From: Diospyros lotus
Lineage: Eukaryota; Streptophyta; Magnoliopsida; Ericales; Ebenaceae
Direction: 5' to 3'
Assembly: GCF_014633365.1 (NCBI RefSeq)
Contig: NW_026267104.1
Span: forward strand, 6,880,587 to 6,944,586
DNA: 64,000 bases
The position numbers were made by a program, and so were the translations under genes. This document shows positions 25,751 to 36,092 of this stretch, in pieces (within the stretch, counting starts at the first letter, position 1; each line of letters opens with the position of its first letter). The notes under the pieces are model-generated. The model saw only the letters and a list, made by a program, of their open reading frames with translations, was not told the origin of the DNA and made no database searches.

Positions 25751-28700
25751 TTGTATATAGAGATAGTTCTCCCTTCTCCTTTACATGGAAAAATAAACCC
25801 AAAATACGTTGTATGAGCCATTTATTCTAAACTGTTGGCACACAGTGCCTCCCCCCCTTTTTTTTTTGTATTTATTCATTGATCAATTCCAGTTTTGACT
25901 ATTTTCATTCTTATTTTGGATGCCGACAATGTCTTCAGTTGGCTGACTCGAATTCTCTATTCCCGGAGCTCTAGCGAGAGATCAATTAACAGATTCAGAT
26001 GATCGATGACAGACTGTGAAAAGGTGAACTTACTTTAATTAACATCAACTTGAGTTTGATTTATGGCACTACAGATTTATGTTCATCACTAGTAAGTAGG
26101 CAGATGAATCATGCATTTCACGCAACTCCAATAATACAATGATCACTTCTTTGTATTGCTAATTATAATGTTATTGCAAGTTTTGATTCAGCCATACATA
26201 TATATAGTTTTAACGACAAAGGCGACCCTTTTGGATCTTTATTTTAGATCCTGCTAAGCATCTTTTGCAATGTCTTTTTTCTTTTTCAGTTTTCTGTTAA
26301 TTAAAGCATCAATTATGTTTGTGTTTCTTTTCTTGGCTGAGTGTTTGTGTTTCTATTCAATGATAAGAGATGTTGTATGATTTTTTGTTGACTGTTCACA
26401 TGGCTGCAATAGTTATAGCCTCTCATATGTAGGAATGGTACCCCAGCTCAACCATTTATGTATTGTGTATCTGTTTAGTTATGATTTTGGTGTTCTTTCT
26501 TTCTTTTCTTTTTCTTTTTTTGTGCTAAATGATTTTGATGTTCTTATTTTCTTTATTTTTGTTATTTTTAGAATTGAAAGTTGTTAAGGTTTTGAAGACA
26601 CTTTTATTTTTATGTGATTTTTATTTTGTATGATAATAATTTTTGACATGTTTAAAATATATAAATATATATATATATATATTTACTTAAAATTGAAAGG
26701 TTTGAGATAAATGCCTTGAATATACTTTTTAAAACTTACCAAATGAATTATTTTTCTATGTCATTCTTAAATTAAAAAATAAAATTGAAATCATAACTAA
26801 ACTAATTAAATGCCTTTGAAAATCTACCTTATATTTAAAGGATGTTCAGCTATTGAAATAACATCTATAATTTAAATTTTCATGCGAGTAAAATATGAAG
26901 TAATTAGGGTATTCTTTGTAAAATGAGTGATTTTTTTTTTGTTTTGTTAAAAAAAAATAGATAAATCATAATTGCATAATAGACTCTCTCAATAAAAAAT
27001 TGTATATTAGACTTAATTGAAAGGATGCTTTGAATGTTATTTTTTATGTTATCATGACATGATTTGAGTGATTGTCACGTAATATTTTAAAAAAATAATT
27101 ATAAATCTTATAAAAATAAGGGAGAGTCAATGAGCTGTGGATGAAAAATACTCTTTTGTTTTTGCATCCTCTAGTTAACTTATTAATTCATCTTTCTAGT
27201 TTTGCACAATTTGTGCAACGTAGTTTCATATGATTTCGCATGATTTATACTGTGTTTAAGAAAGATGAATCATGCCCAAAAAAAAATCTATTGATTCTCT
27301 TTCAATCGGTTAAATTATAGGTGCAATGATTTATTTTACGAAGAAAAAAATGAGTATTAAACTATTAATTAAGTAATAATTATAATAAATTACGTTAAAT
27401 TAGATAAGGTGTACTCATCACTAAAGTTGAATACACTAATTTAAAATTTTAAACTTAATTGGAAAAATTTTATTGAACATTTTTCAATTTATTTTCCTTA
27501 ATTGCAATTTTGTAGTAAATATATATATTTTTTAATGTATGTTTGAGAAACAAATTTGACTAAACAAAAAATAAAATACCAATAAATATATTACTTAAAT
27601 TTGTACATTGCAGGCCATTTCTTTTCTGTTTTTAGTCTATTTTTAAGTGATAAACAACTCATATAATGCCATATAAAAAAATCCTATCAAAATGATTCAA
27701 TAATAGTGACATCTTTATAATTATGAATCACCGTGTATATATATATATATTAGTTGTTTTTTTCAATATATAATCATTAATAAATCATATAATTTTAATT
27801 AAAATAATATAAAATTCTGTATATTTTTTTTAATCATATACCATTATTTAAATAAAGTGAAAGCTTATTACTTGGGGGGCAGGCACACTGACCATGTCAA
27901 CAAATTACATTTGTTGACCCACAAAATCAACTGACTGACCAAAACAACCAAAGGTTTGAACTTTGAAGGTGGAAGCTGAGATAAGTTACGGATGAAATCA
28001 GATGAGCCATTGCATTGCAGGCCCCTCGAGAAGAGAAACTCATTATAAAATCATCTATTTTAGCTTGAAAATAATAAAAATAAAATAAAGAAAGACAACC
28101 TTGTATTATATATTACTAAAAAGATAATATTACTATTATTGTGTAACATTTCTTTTTTTTTTAGTCAATGAGAAACAAATTTTATTGTGATTTAAAGTAT
28201 AAATTAAATAAATTCATTAAATATAGGCAATAATAGCATATAAAAAGCATATTCACCAAATACTACATATATATATATGTGTGATATATAATATCTTTGG
28301 GTAATACTTCATCACAATCGCCTTCATCTATTGGGTTCAGAATACGGTGAAAGAGTTAAATAAAAAAATTCAGTGACCCTCGATTTTAATTTCAGAGCAA
28401 TACTTTAATTATGACGGAGCAAGTTCTAAATGAGATCGTTAGGACTATCAGACTATACTTTGGGACTGTAATATATAATATATTTTATCAAAAAGGAGGC
28501 TGGAAACGATTTGATGCAATGATGAGAAAAGTCGCGGTGACAATTCTATGGTCGTTTTTGGTAGACTTCACAAACATGTGCCATACATAATAAAGGTAAA
28601 TAAATTGCAGATGAATTCATTGCTTGGAGAAGAGGTAGCCCAGCATGATGACTGACTTTGTCTTCAATATGATGATGATCTCACCAATTACCTCACAACT
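25751..28700. other. Long AT-rich intergenic region
   Basis: Begins with the ARF-GAP 3' UTR. The rest is very AT-rich with TA microsatellites near 26660-26682 and 27737-27752. No gene, RNA or terminal-repeat element could be supported. Confidence 0.5.
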
Positions 28701-28730
28701 CATACATATATTTATATATATGTGTGTGTG

Positions 28731-28737
28731 TATATAA
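28731..28737 (+). promoter_or_regulatory. TATA box of the CAD-like gene
   Basis: TATATAAG lies 120 bases before the ATG at 28857, preceded by a TG/TA repeat and followed by a pyrimidine-rich leader (28801-28850). The expected start site is near 28765. Confidence 0.6.
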
Positions 28738-28856
28738 GCCAAACCAACTGCACTAATTAATTTAATTGCCAAACACACAAACCTAAACCCACCGATATTA
28801 ATCTCTCTTTGCTCTTCCCCTTCTCTCTATACATTTTCTCGGTTAATTTTCTATAC

Positions 28857-31164
28857 ATGGCAGCTGTTGCCATACAAGAGCATGAACCAACTCAGAAAGC
28901 CCTTGGATGGGCTGCTAGGGACGACTCTGGGATACTTTCCCCTTTCCATTTCACTAGAAGGTAATCTCAACAACCAATTCAGTATATAAATATATATATA
29001 TATATTGTGATATCATATATATATACTGATATATATGATAGAATAATACTATTTGTTTTTTACAAGGATTTAAATGGCTATAATTTGCCCCTTCTTCTCT
29101 TCTCACAATGATCATTTTATCCCTTTCTCTCCTCTCTGATCTCTCTCCCCTTGTCCCTCCAGCACCACCTCTCATAGCCTTTCTCTCGTCATCCACCACC
29201 TCTCACTTGCTGCCCGTGCTGCATCTTTGTCTGACCGATCACCACCGCCCACTGCATCCTCGCCTGGCTGACTGCTGCGACGAAAGGCGAGGATGCAGCG
29301 AGCGGCGAGGGTGAGGTGGGTGGCGACAGTCGGTCATGCGAGAATGCAGCGGGCGAGTGCGAGGTAGCGGCGGGTGGCGAGAAGAAGGTTGTGAGAGGTG
29401 GTGCTGAAGGGAAAAGGAGAGAGAGGAGATGAGAAATTCGGAATAAATCCTCCAATTTATCAGGAGAACATCCACCTGTAAACCCTCCTACGAATATGAT
29501 ATCATAATTATGTTAAATAATATTTAAAAGCTGTCCTAAAAAGTCTGTGTTTACATTATTTTTTAGGGGTGAAGATTAATACACCACTAATTAAATTAAG
29601 CATATTGTACGTTTACAGGGTGAATGGAGAGAATGACATTACACTGAAGATCCTCTATTGTGGAATCTGTCATTCTGACTTGCACATGATCAAGAACGAG
29701 GTAGGACTTACCAGTTACCCCATCGTTCCCGGGTATGTATATGTGTGTGCTCATTTCTTTAATGATATGATCCTTCCACATTTGGTCTCTATTTATAGAG
29801 AAATGACAGAGTTAGAAACATCCTAACTACTGAAGAATTAATTTGGATTGATTGTAGAATTTTGAGATATCTATATATGTAACACAATTAAAATGATATA
29901 TATATATATATATATGTAGGCATGAGATAGTGGGAGTGGTGACCCAAGTGGGCAGCAAAGTGAACAAATTCAAGGTAGGAGACAAAGCAGGTGTAGGCAC
30001 CATTGTTGGTACTTGCGGTGCCTGCCCAGACTGCCAGGATGACTTGGAGATTTACTGCCCTAAAGCCAGCCACACATACACCCTATTTCCAACCTCCGAC
30101 CAGCCCAAAAACTACGGCGGATTTTCCGACATCATGGTGGTTAACCACCGGTTTGCCCTCCGTTTCCCTGACGCTCTCCCGCCTGAAGGCGGCGCTCCGT
30201 TGCTTTGTGCCGGAATTACAGTCTACAGCCCCATGAAATACTTCGGGCTCAGTGAGGCCGGGAAGCATGTGGGCGTGGTTGGGCTCGGCGGACTGGGCCA
30301 CTTGGCCGTCAAGTTCGCCAAGGCGTTCCAGATGAAAGTGACGGTGATCAGTACGTCTCCTGGCAAGAAAGAGGAGGCGATTCGTCTACTGGGTTCTGAC
30401 TCATTTTTAGTTAGCAAAGACTCAGATCAAATGAAGGTGGGTGAGGTCTTTAGTTATATGATCATATGTCGACATATGTTGGTTTTTTTCTTCTCTATTC
30501 GATCGAGTTTTTGGACTGGTTGTAAGTATACGTGTATTTGTTTGTAATTTGTATATGTGGTGTGGTGGTATAGGCTGCTATGGGCACATTGGATGGCATC
30601 ATCGACACGGTATCTGCGCCTCATTCTATTAATCCTTTAGTTGATCTTCTGAAACGGGACGGGAAGTTAATTCTTTTAGGAGCTCCGGACTTGGAGCGAC
30701 CTCCTGAATTGCAAGTTTTTCCTCTTATCATGGGTAAGTTTTTAATTTTAAAAATTAAATGTGAATTCTTTAATTCCTCAACGCTATAAATACTCTCAAC
30801 TTTCTTCACTCTCTCTATCTAAATGTACACTGACACAGGCAAAAAGAAAAAAAAAGAGGGGAAATTTATAACTTGTAACCAAATTTAGTAAGAAACAACA
30901 TACTATTTGTGGGAAAGTGATGTGTATATATATATATGGATGGAATGGACGGCAGGAAGGAAAATGATAGCAGGAAGTGCAGCCGGGGGGCTGAAGGAGA
31001 CGCAAGAAATGCTAGATTTTGCAGGGGAACACAACATCACTGCTGCTGTTGAACTCATTCCCATGGATTATGTCAACACCGCCATGGCCAGACTTGAAAA
31101 GGGTCAAGTTCGCTACCGCTTTGTCATCGACGTAGCTAACACCTTGGGCTTCGGATCAGCTTAG
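28857..31164 (+). CDS. Zinc alcohol dehydrogenase of the cinnamyl alcohol / mannitol dehydrogenase (ELI3-like) group
   Basis: NADP(H)-dependent medium-chain dehydrogenase that interconverts alcohols and aldehydes such as cinnamyl alcohols; substrate is not set by sequence alone. Exons: 28857-28960, 29619-29732, 29920-30436, 30574-30733 and 30956-31164, giving 367 aa (family about 355-365). Catalytic zinc ligands are C52 (GICHSDLH), H74-E75 (PGHE) and C169 (LLCAG). Structural zinc ligands are C105, C108, C111 and C119. The Rossmann motif GLGGLG lies at 194-199, and the STSPGKK loop (217-223) fits NADP preference. The C-terminus YRFVIDVAN is typical. It resembles the ELI3/CAD7-8 branch more than lignin-type CAD4/5 (judged from memory). 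Intron 1 contains a MITE-like insert. No lesions seen. Confidence 0.93.
29041..29505. mobile_element. MITE-like insert in CAD-like intron 1 (related to 46210-46933)
   Basis: The left part, TTTAAATGGCTATAATTTGCCC then CTCACAATGATCATTTTATCCC, closely matches 46260-46312. The right part, TCCTCCAATTTAT then GAACATCCACCTGTAAACC, matches 46873-46910. Ends are weakly inverted (AATACTATTTG against ATCATATTCG). The centre is a GC-rich purine/pyrimidine stretch encoding nothing. Target duplications are unclear, so the borders are approximate. The ORFs on both strands here are chance frames. Confidence 0.7.
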
Positions 31165-32557
31165 TTTCATTCCATTTCATTTTTTAGCTATAATGTATTT
31201 TTTTTTTGTGTGTTATTTGCAAGGCCAGCGCTGCACAAATCAAAAAACTTTCATTAAAATTTTTGTAACGGTGATGCTATGGTGTCACCTATTATATCTT
31301 GTACTATTATTTAAAGTTATGCACTTGTTGTAATAAACAGTTGGGTAGACTATCCTCATGCCCCCCTATTAGAAGTCAATATATTTTTCTTTTATTGTCT
31401 GAACACCCTAGTTAGGTTTTGACAAAAGCAGCCTTGATATTTTCTTGTTCATTAGCTTTAACTCCCACCACCTTCCTCTTTGTAGCCTTGTTTTTTTTCA
31501 CCCTCTTTTTATGTTTTACTAAATTCACTATAATGCAGTGAACAGAGTATTCAACTACCACCAGAATGAATTCTCTGTTTACTTAGCATTACCACAAACC
31601 TAATTTAATTAGCAATATGGCAGTAAACAGAGCATTCACAATAAACGTTACTAGAATGATTTGTATCAAGAATATGGTATAATCTAACTAATGTGATTGA
31701 ATTAGTTTTTGAGCCTGTACAAGAAGTGACCCAATCCATTAAACTTAAAATCGACCTAATAATGATTGGATTTGTAATGTGGTTAAACTGGTTAATGAAT
31801 TTATTATATATCTAAACCAATCGGGATCCCAATTGGGACAGTTTTTGTCCCTTTTTGGAGTTGTTATTCAATAATTGTACACCAGAAGTTCAACATAAGA
31901 TGCAATCTGGGCAGTCTAGTGGTTGGGGCATTGAATTCCTACTCATCAACTCCCATTCACAATTTGTTCCCATATACTATTTAATTATTAAAAAAGAAAA
32001 GCAAAATTTTTATATACCTTTTATAAAGAAGAAATATCTATTTTTTGACCAAGTGCTTTTTACAACATAAAACAGATTACGCAACAAGAATCCGTTTTGA
32101 GTGTTGGCATTAACTAAACATCAAGTCAATCCATCACTGGCTCCCACTTAATATATATATATATATAGTTTATACATGTAATTCACATTGACAAGATGCC
32201 TTATCACTTATCGTGAAGATTCTTTATCTTCTTAATACAAATGATTAAGCCAACTAATTCTCCTTAGTTTGTTGGACACGAATATATGTTGATTAAAGTT
32301 CCAAGTGCATCTCCATCAACAGTGATAAGAAAATCATATGTTAGCAGCAATTTTTATGCCCAATTTGTAATAGTTGAATCTATTTTGTTGTTAAGAAAAT
32401 GTCAAAAACCGTTGTGATTGGATTCCTTATAGTGGCACGAAAAAAGATGCCGAGTGCATGAAATTCATGACAACACAAACTTTGCGCAAAGTGAAAGGAG
32501 CAAGGAAGGAAAGAAAGAAAGAAAAAGTACCGTAGAATGGATGTGCAGTGTCAGTCA
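31165..32557. other. Convergent intergenic region
   Basis: Holds the 3' ends of the CAD-like gene (TAATAAAC near 31331) and of the minus-strand membrane-protein gene. AT-rich; TA repeats at 32152-32167. A stretch near 31908-31935 looks faintly tRNA-like but lacks a proper B box. Confidence 0.5.
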
Positions 32558-32983
32558 TCACTGTTTGGTTCTTCCAGTGGATTTTTGCTTTTGATACCGA
32601 TAGGCAAAAAGCAACGCCGCGACAACGAGTAAAGCAACGCCTGTCGCTCCGCAAGCCACGGTGGCCGCCACCAACGCCTCCCTCACGTGATTCCTCTTCC
32701 GTCCTCCGCCGCCGCGGCCCGAGACCGAGGCGTCCTTCCACCACGACTCGTCATCGGTGGCGTTCTTCGCCTCCGGGAATGGAGACCCCGGAGCCACCGA
32801 CGACGACGACTTTCCGCCGAAGAAGGATAGCATTTCCGGCGACTTCGTCGTCGCGTTGTTCTGGTAGTCCAATCCATGCTCGGATGGGCGGAGATCTCTG
32901 CCTTGCGATGGTCCGACGTCGAAAATCGCAATCAGGGGGAGGTAGAGGGCGAATACCACGGCGTATCGCCACCAATTCTCCAT
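32558..32983 (-). CDS. Small plant membrane protein of unknown function (141 aa)
   Basis: A single-exon frame from ATG at 32983 to TGA at 32558. Residues 1 to about 28 form a hydrophobic signal peptide or anchor (MENWWRYAVVFALYLPLIA). A Ser/Gly/Pro-rich, presumably extracytoplasmic middle follows. A strong hydrophobic helix spans about residues 103-127 (ALVAATVACGATGVALLVV), with a short basic cytoplasmic tail (RYQKQKSTGRTKQ). A potential N-glycosylation site, NNAT, occurs near residue 42. GC content is well above the flanks, as for a real exon, and a CT-rich leader (33035-33067) lies upstream. It resembles plant proteins annotated only as transmembrane protein (from memory). The overlapping ORFs in the other five frames are shadows. 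Confidence 0.75.
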   Translation of the reverse strand: MENWWRYAVVFALYLPLIAIFDVGPSQGRDLRPSEHGLDYQNNATTKSPEMLSFFGGKSSSSVAPGSPFPEAKNATDDESWWKDASVSGRGGGGRKRNHVREALVAATVACGATGVALLVVAALLFAYRYQKQKSTGRTKQ

Positions 32984-33035
32984 TGAGAATTTCTGGCAAT
33001 TAATCTCTAGGCTGCAGTGATCAAGCCTTCCTTCC

Positions 33036-33036
33036 T

Positions 33037-33067
<31 letters not shown>
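33036..33067. repeat. (CT)n microsatellite in the leader of the membrane-protein gene
   Basis: About thirteen CT repeats (GA on the gene's strand), 53-84 bases upstream of the minus-strand ATG. GA-rich leaders are common in plant genes. Confidence 0.9.
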
Positions 33068-34280
33068 AATTTAGATTTGAATATGTAAAGTATGTATATA
33101 TATTAAAGTGGGCGCTTTCCTTTGCTTTGCTTTGTAGTTTGTAGAGGTGTGGATTAGAGGGAGGGAGGGAGGGAGGATTAGGAAAGCTGTAGAGTAGAAT
33201 AGATGAGTAGTCCTCTGAAATGAGATCTAAATCTGCTGTTCCTCATCAGTCCTTTTCATTTCTACAGTTGCCTCTGAATAATTATTTCCATTTGACACGT
33301 GGATCCAATCAAATAATCAACGGGGTCATGCCTAAACCACCCTATTGTTACCAAATACCAAAGTCTATAAAGGTTTATAGGTGGGTTAATTCTTTTTTTT
33401 TTTTTATAAGAAAATAAATTTAAAGAATACTAAATTTTAAAATGACCCATTTTACATATAAACTTTTAACTCCCCTAATTATATGTGATTATAATAAATC
33501 ATATAATAAATAGAGTTTTATTAAAATTGTATGACGTAAAAATACACATTACTTAATATCCGATATTTATCTAAAATTAACATAATCTTGTTACTTTTTA
33601 TTAATAAACTAATATATGAATAAATAAAAAACACACCAACACTAATATACTTAATAAGCAAAAGATGGATTCCGTGTAAATAAAATCTTGAATATGTCAA
33701 AATTAAGTTAAGTTAATCATCTCAAATATTGATAATTTCATTTAAATTATCACCTAAATCATACTCAATAAGATGGTACGGGTTATTTTATTTTTTTAAG
33801 ACTAAGACTAAACATCTCACATTTCCTCACCTTCAAACTCTATACCCATTAAGAGTCGAAATAATGAAGTTATAACATAATGTAGTCCTATAATATGAAC
33901 TCATTCGAACAATATTTGAAGAGCTAACACCTCGAACAATATTTGAAGAGCTAACACCTCGACTATGATTTGCTCAAGAAATGCAAAAACATAACCTTAA
34001 AGAAAAAATGAGTATATATATATGTTTTATATGTGATAGATCATTTTGTATTCTTATTTAATTTTATGGACAAGAATTTCAATGAAGTTACAATTCTCTT
34101 ATTTTTTGAGTCAGGCAAAGTTAAATGTTACTTGTCACGTGATTTTCGACCGATCTCATGCAATTAATTCTATAATTAATGTGCCTTTGATTTTGTCTGG
34201 TCATGAGTAAATAGGAGACAAAATATAAAACAAACTATATTTACATTAATAATGTATGATAAATTTATCCAAAACAAAAA
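33068..34280. other. AT-rich intergenic DNA
   Basis: No coding sequence recognised. A 27-bp tandem duplication (CGAACAATATTTGAAGAGCT onward) lies at 33906-33959. Confidence 0.5.
33906..33959. repeat. Perfect tandem duplication of a 27-bp unit
   Basis: Units at 33906-33932 and 33933-33959 are identical. Confidence 0.95.
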
Positions 34281-34284
34281 ACAT

Positions 34285-34496
34285 AATATTATGAATAATT
34301 ATAAAATAAATACTATAATTTTTAAACTTATGTTTTCTCTCATATGTTATTTTTTGCACAAAAAAAAAAAATAAAAGTTGGGTTAGTCCTAGGTCGTATT
34401 GACCCGATCTTTTTTGGGGCGTTGCCCAATTAGAACTATTCGGGCCAGTGGTTAGACACCTCCGACATACATAGATATATAGAGGATGTTTTAAGA
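34285..34496. repeat. Dispersed repeat, copy 1 (second copy 46012-46209)
   Basis: Shares ATTATGAATAATTATAAAAT, TATAATTTTTAAACTTAT, CTCTCATATG, TTTTTTGCACA, GCATTGACCCGATCTT-like text and ACACCTCCGA in order with 46012-46209. The copy here ends in GTTTTAAGATAT with nothing inserted. At 46201 the same site carries two nested elements. Confidence 0.85.
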
Positions 34497-34530
34497 TATA
34501 AGTAGAAGTAGTGGATCTGAATAACACAAA

Positions 34531-35122
34531 GGGCCTGTTTGTTGCAGCTTAAAAGTTGTAACTTTTAGTTTCTAGTTTCAAAAAAATTGGGATGTAGTGT
34601 TTGTTTTAATTTATAGAATTCTAACTTATAGCTTCTACTAGCTTTTAGAAGGGGTAAAAGTTGGTTTTTTCAAAGCTGGGGATACCCCAGCTTTTACAAC
34701 TTCTGCTTAAATAATTATATTTTTATGACAATTTTGCCCTTATTTTTAACAAAGAATTTCCCTTTTGTCTACGCAATCATGGATTTTTCTTCTCCACCGT
34801 CATCTCAATTTTCAGATCTCTTCCTCTCTCTCGTCATCTTCCTCTCTCTCTATATTTTAATTATTTTTTTTATAACACTTAAAACTTATACATATACACT
34901 AATTAATTTTTAAATTATCATTCTATAACTACTAAGGGTATTATGGACAATTATACAAAAATAAGTTATTTACAGCTTATGGTATCAAACACCACAACTA
35001 CTTAACTACAACTTCTAAGAAGATGCAGCAAACAGGTTCACAATTTATTCTAAGTTTTAGAAGCTATAATCTAAGAAGATAGAAGTTATAATTTCTTTAA
35101 TTAAGCTGCAACAAACGGGGTC
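34531..35122. mobile_element. MITE, 592 bp, with 21-bp terminal inverted repeats
   Basis: Left end GGGCCTGTTTGTTGCAGCTT; right end read inward GACCCCGTTTGTTGCAGCTT. The element is flanked by AAA (or CAAA) on both sides. The GGGCCTGTTTG opening and 3-bp flank suggest PIF/Harbinger (Tourist-like). AT-rich interior without coding. Block B of the duplication has no such insert at the matching place. Confidence 0.85.
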
Positions 35123-35131
35123 AAAGATTAA

Positions 35132-35649
35132 GGTTGCGTTTTTCTTGTTGTTTTCAAGTCATTTTTAGTTTTTAATTTTCTAAAATAATGAAAACGCATT
35201 CTCTTTGTTATTTTTAAAAATATATTTTTGAAAACAAAAAAAATATATATATAAAGAAAACGTAAAACAATAAAAAATTGTTTTGAGTATTTTCATTCAA
35301 AATAAACTCTAAACTCAAAACATATTTATTTATTCATATTTTATTATTGTAATGAAAAAAATATTACAAAATTCATTAACTTTAAAATGTGTATATTTTT
35401 TAATAATATATTAACATTAAATATTTATAATTTATTGAATAATCAAATTTATTGAATAAAATATCATTAAAAAATTATTTTCAAAATTTTAAAGAGAACG
35501 CATTTTCTAATTTTTTGTTTTGAGAAATAATTTTTTAAAATAATAAAAAAATACGTTTTCAATTTTCTAAAAATATACTATCAAAACACAAAATTAAAAA
35601 TAAATTTAAAACTCAAAATTAAAAATTAAAAAGTAAAAAGAACACAGTC
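35132..35649. mobile_element. MITE, 518 bp, flanked by TAA
   Basis: Left end GGTTGCGTTTTTCTT and right end (inward) GACTGTGTTCTTTTT form imperfect inverted repeats of about 45 bp that continue into TTTTAGTTTTTAATTTT-like text. TAA flanks both sides (35129-35131 and 35650-35652), the PIF/Harbinger target duplication. It lies 6 bases from the preceding MITE and is absent from block B. Confidence 0.85.
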
Positions 35650-36042
35650 TAATAGTTGATTCAATTGATATTCTGTTGATTCAATTAAAATATCAAATAA
35701 AATTAACAAATTTTCAACCAAGTGGAAGTGGTGGCACCTGGAAAATGGCAAATATTATTGGTCTCACTTCCCTTGCAATTAGAGAGTGAGAGAGAGACGA
35801 GATAAGAGATTAACGTCACCTTTTTCTCTTAAATAATGCTATTTATTTAGTCTTTAGTTTAGATAATATATTTTTATTAAATAATAAAAAGATACACAAT
35901 TATACGTTTTCATTACTCAATAAAAATATGTCAACTGAATCGCATTATCCTTTCCTTTTGCCCCCTCTCCCTCTCTCTGCCAAATTCAAATATCCAAAAA
36001 CAGAGACACGAAGTAGCTTCGCTTCTTTAGTTCTTTGTTTCA

Positions 36043-36060
36043 ATGGCTTCTTCCTCATAG
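36043..36060 (+). other. Five-codon upstream ORF, pseudogene copy
   Basis: ATGGCTTCTTCCTCATAG (Met-Ala-Ser-Ser-Ser-stop) lies 33 bases before the AAE14 ATG. Block B has the same peptide at 60190-60207 with two synonymous changes. Confidence 0.6.
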
Positions 36061-36092
36061 AGTGTTTACAGGTTTTGGGGGAACTTGCCCGT

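Noticed and set aside
29108..29475. Opposed ORFs in CAD-like intron 1
   Set aside because: Same GC-rich element family; flanked by good splice sites of the CAD-like gene.
31905..31960. tRNA-like stretch (TCTAGTGGTTGGGGC)
   Set aside because: No B box at the right distance and no cloverleaf arms evident.
32548..33003. 151-codon plus-strand ORF, Arg/Pro-rich
   Set aside because: Antisense shadow of the 141-aa membrane-protein gene, which has a signal peptide and membrane helix.
33906..33959. Possible CRISPR-like direct repeats
   Set aside because: Only two head-to-tail copies with no spacers in a plant nuclear sequence.
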